This document shows positions 63,902 through 64,000 of a DNA stretch of 64,000 bases, in pieces. The position numbers were made by a program, and so were the translations under genes. Position 1 is the first letter of the stretch. The number at the start of each line of letters is the position of its first letter. The notes below the pieces were generated by a model. That model had not been told where the DNA came from. It saw only the letters and a list, made by a program, of their open reading frames with translations, and did no database searches. Source of the stretch: CS4-C045 sp963844115 (lineage in GTDB: Bacteria; Planctomycetota; Planctomycetia; Pirellulales; UBA7805); contig CAWJNN010000079.1 in the NCBI GenBank assembly GCA_963844115.1, positions 1 through 64,000 on the forward strand, in the 5' to 3' direction.

Positions 63902-64000
63902 ATGCCAATGGACGAGCCACTGGAACAGTTTTGGGGCGTTTCGCCGTGGGCCAACGAGACGCGAAAACGCATCCCACAGATCGCTCGGCACCGCTACAAC
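63902..64000 (+). CDS. Start of a further gene, product unclear, runs off the window
   Basis: From the ATG at 63902 the frame reads MPMDEPLEQFWGVSPWANET and then RKRIPQIARHRYN to the window end. This short N terminus could open a sigma-54-type AAA regulator (WGxSPW then an amphipathic helix), but too little is visible to name it. The window ends inside the gene. Confidence 0.4.
   Translation, partial: MPMDEPLEQFWGVSPWANETRKRIPQIARHRYN

Noticed and set aside
1..64000. tRNA, rRNA or CRISPR arrays
   Set aside because: I saw no T-loop consensus in a cloverleaf context, no ribosomal RNA segments and no regularly spaced repeats with unique spacers.

Overview
The window looks like a piece of a Pirellulales-type planctomycete (Planctomycetota) chromosome, from a single-organism or metagenomic assembly. 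The supporting signals are moderate to high GC; a VIT/von Willebrand giant protein next to an ECF sigma factor; Tad pilus genes with planctomycete-style secreted companions; a DUF692/DUF2063 bufferin-like cluster; an exosortase-like gene; DUF1569, DUF885 and YwqK/MORN proteins; and several families of short palindromic repeats between genes. The first ~500 bases differ: they are AT-rich and encode parts of two unrelated genes (a YqeG-type phosphatase and a membrane protein) that resemble cyanobacterial sequences. They cut off a DUF1569 gene and may be a chimeric contig end.

Layout. 1-950: foreign-looking end and truncated DUF1569 gene. 1341-2111: 2OG-Fe(II) oxygenase-like protein. 2791-13288: ECF sigma factor followed by one ~3,230-codon membrane protein (FecR-like, VIT, vWA, then TPR-like repeats), broken by four frameshifts. 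13300-16560: accessory island with a HipBA toxin-antitoxin pair, a duplicated scrap of the giant gene's 3' end, a RAYT/IS200-like element with 17-bp inverted ends, and remnants of a ParE toxin and a DHFR-family gene. 16798-17811: DAHP synthase. 18219-21437: bufferin-like RiPP cluster (Tat-exported Cys-rich precursor, DUF692 oxidase, DUF2063 partner, methyltransferase). 21789-24736: aldo/keto reductase, tandem repeats, TPR lipoprotein, secreted protein. 25120-28420: tadC, tadB, cpaF. 28451-34075: polytopic membrane protein, GT2 glycosyltransferase, glmS, kdsB. 34116-34964: DUF3179 protein with an in-frame UGA and a SECIS-like hairpin, a strong selenoprotein candidate. 35058-41456: heparinase-like lyase, rph, argF, argD, argB. 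41758-48596: glmU-like uridylyltransferase, prs, rplY, pth, rpsF, ssb, rplI, dnaB. 48960-52162: POTRA protein and separate outer-membrane barrel protein. 52291-63837: SDR, two YwqK/MORN proteins, DUF885 protein, quinone-oxidoreductase-like protein, a CX4CH protein, ftsH, exosortase-like protein. 63902-64000: start of another gene.

How it fits together. argB-argD-argF-rph-lyase form one minus-strand run. rplY-pth-rpsF-ssb-rplI-dnaB form a plus-strand translation/replication run. glmS, glmU and prs supply UDP-sugar and nucleotide precursors, and kdsB supplies CMP-Kdo for an LPS-type outer membrane, consistent with the BamA-like genes.

Caution on sequence quality: single-base frameshifts interrupt prs, argD, rph (twice), a YwqK lipoprotein and the giant gene (four times). 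Because several of these genes are normally essential, sequencing or assembly errors are the simplest explanation. The UGA in the DUF3179 gene is different: it is in frame, replaces a conserved Cys, and is followed by a SECIS-like hairpin.
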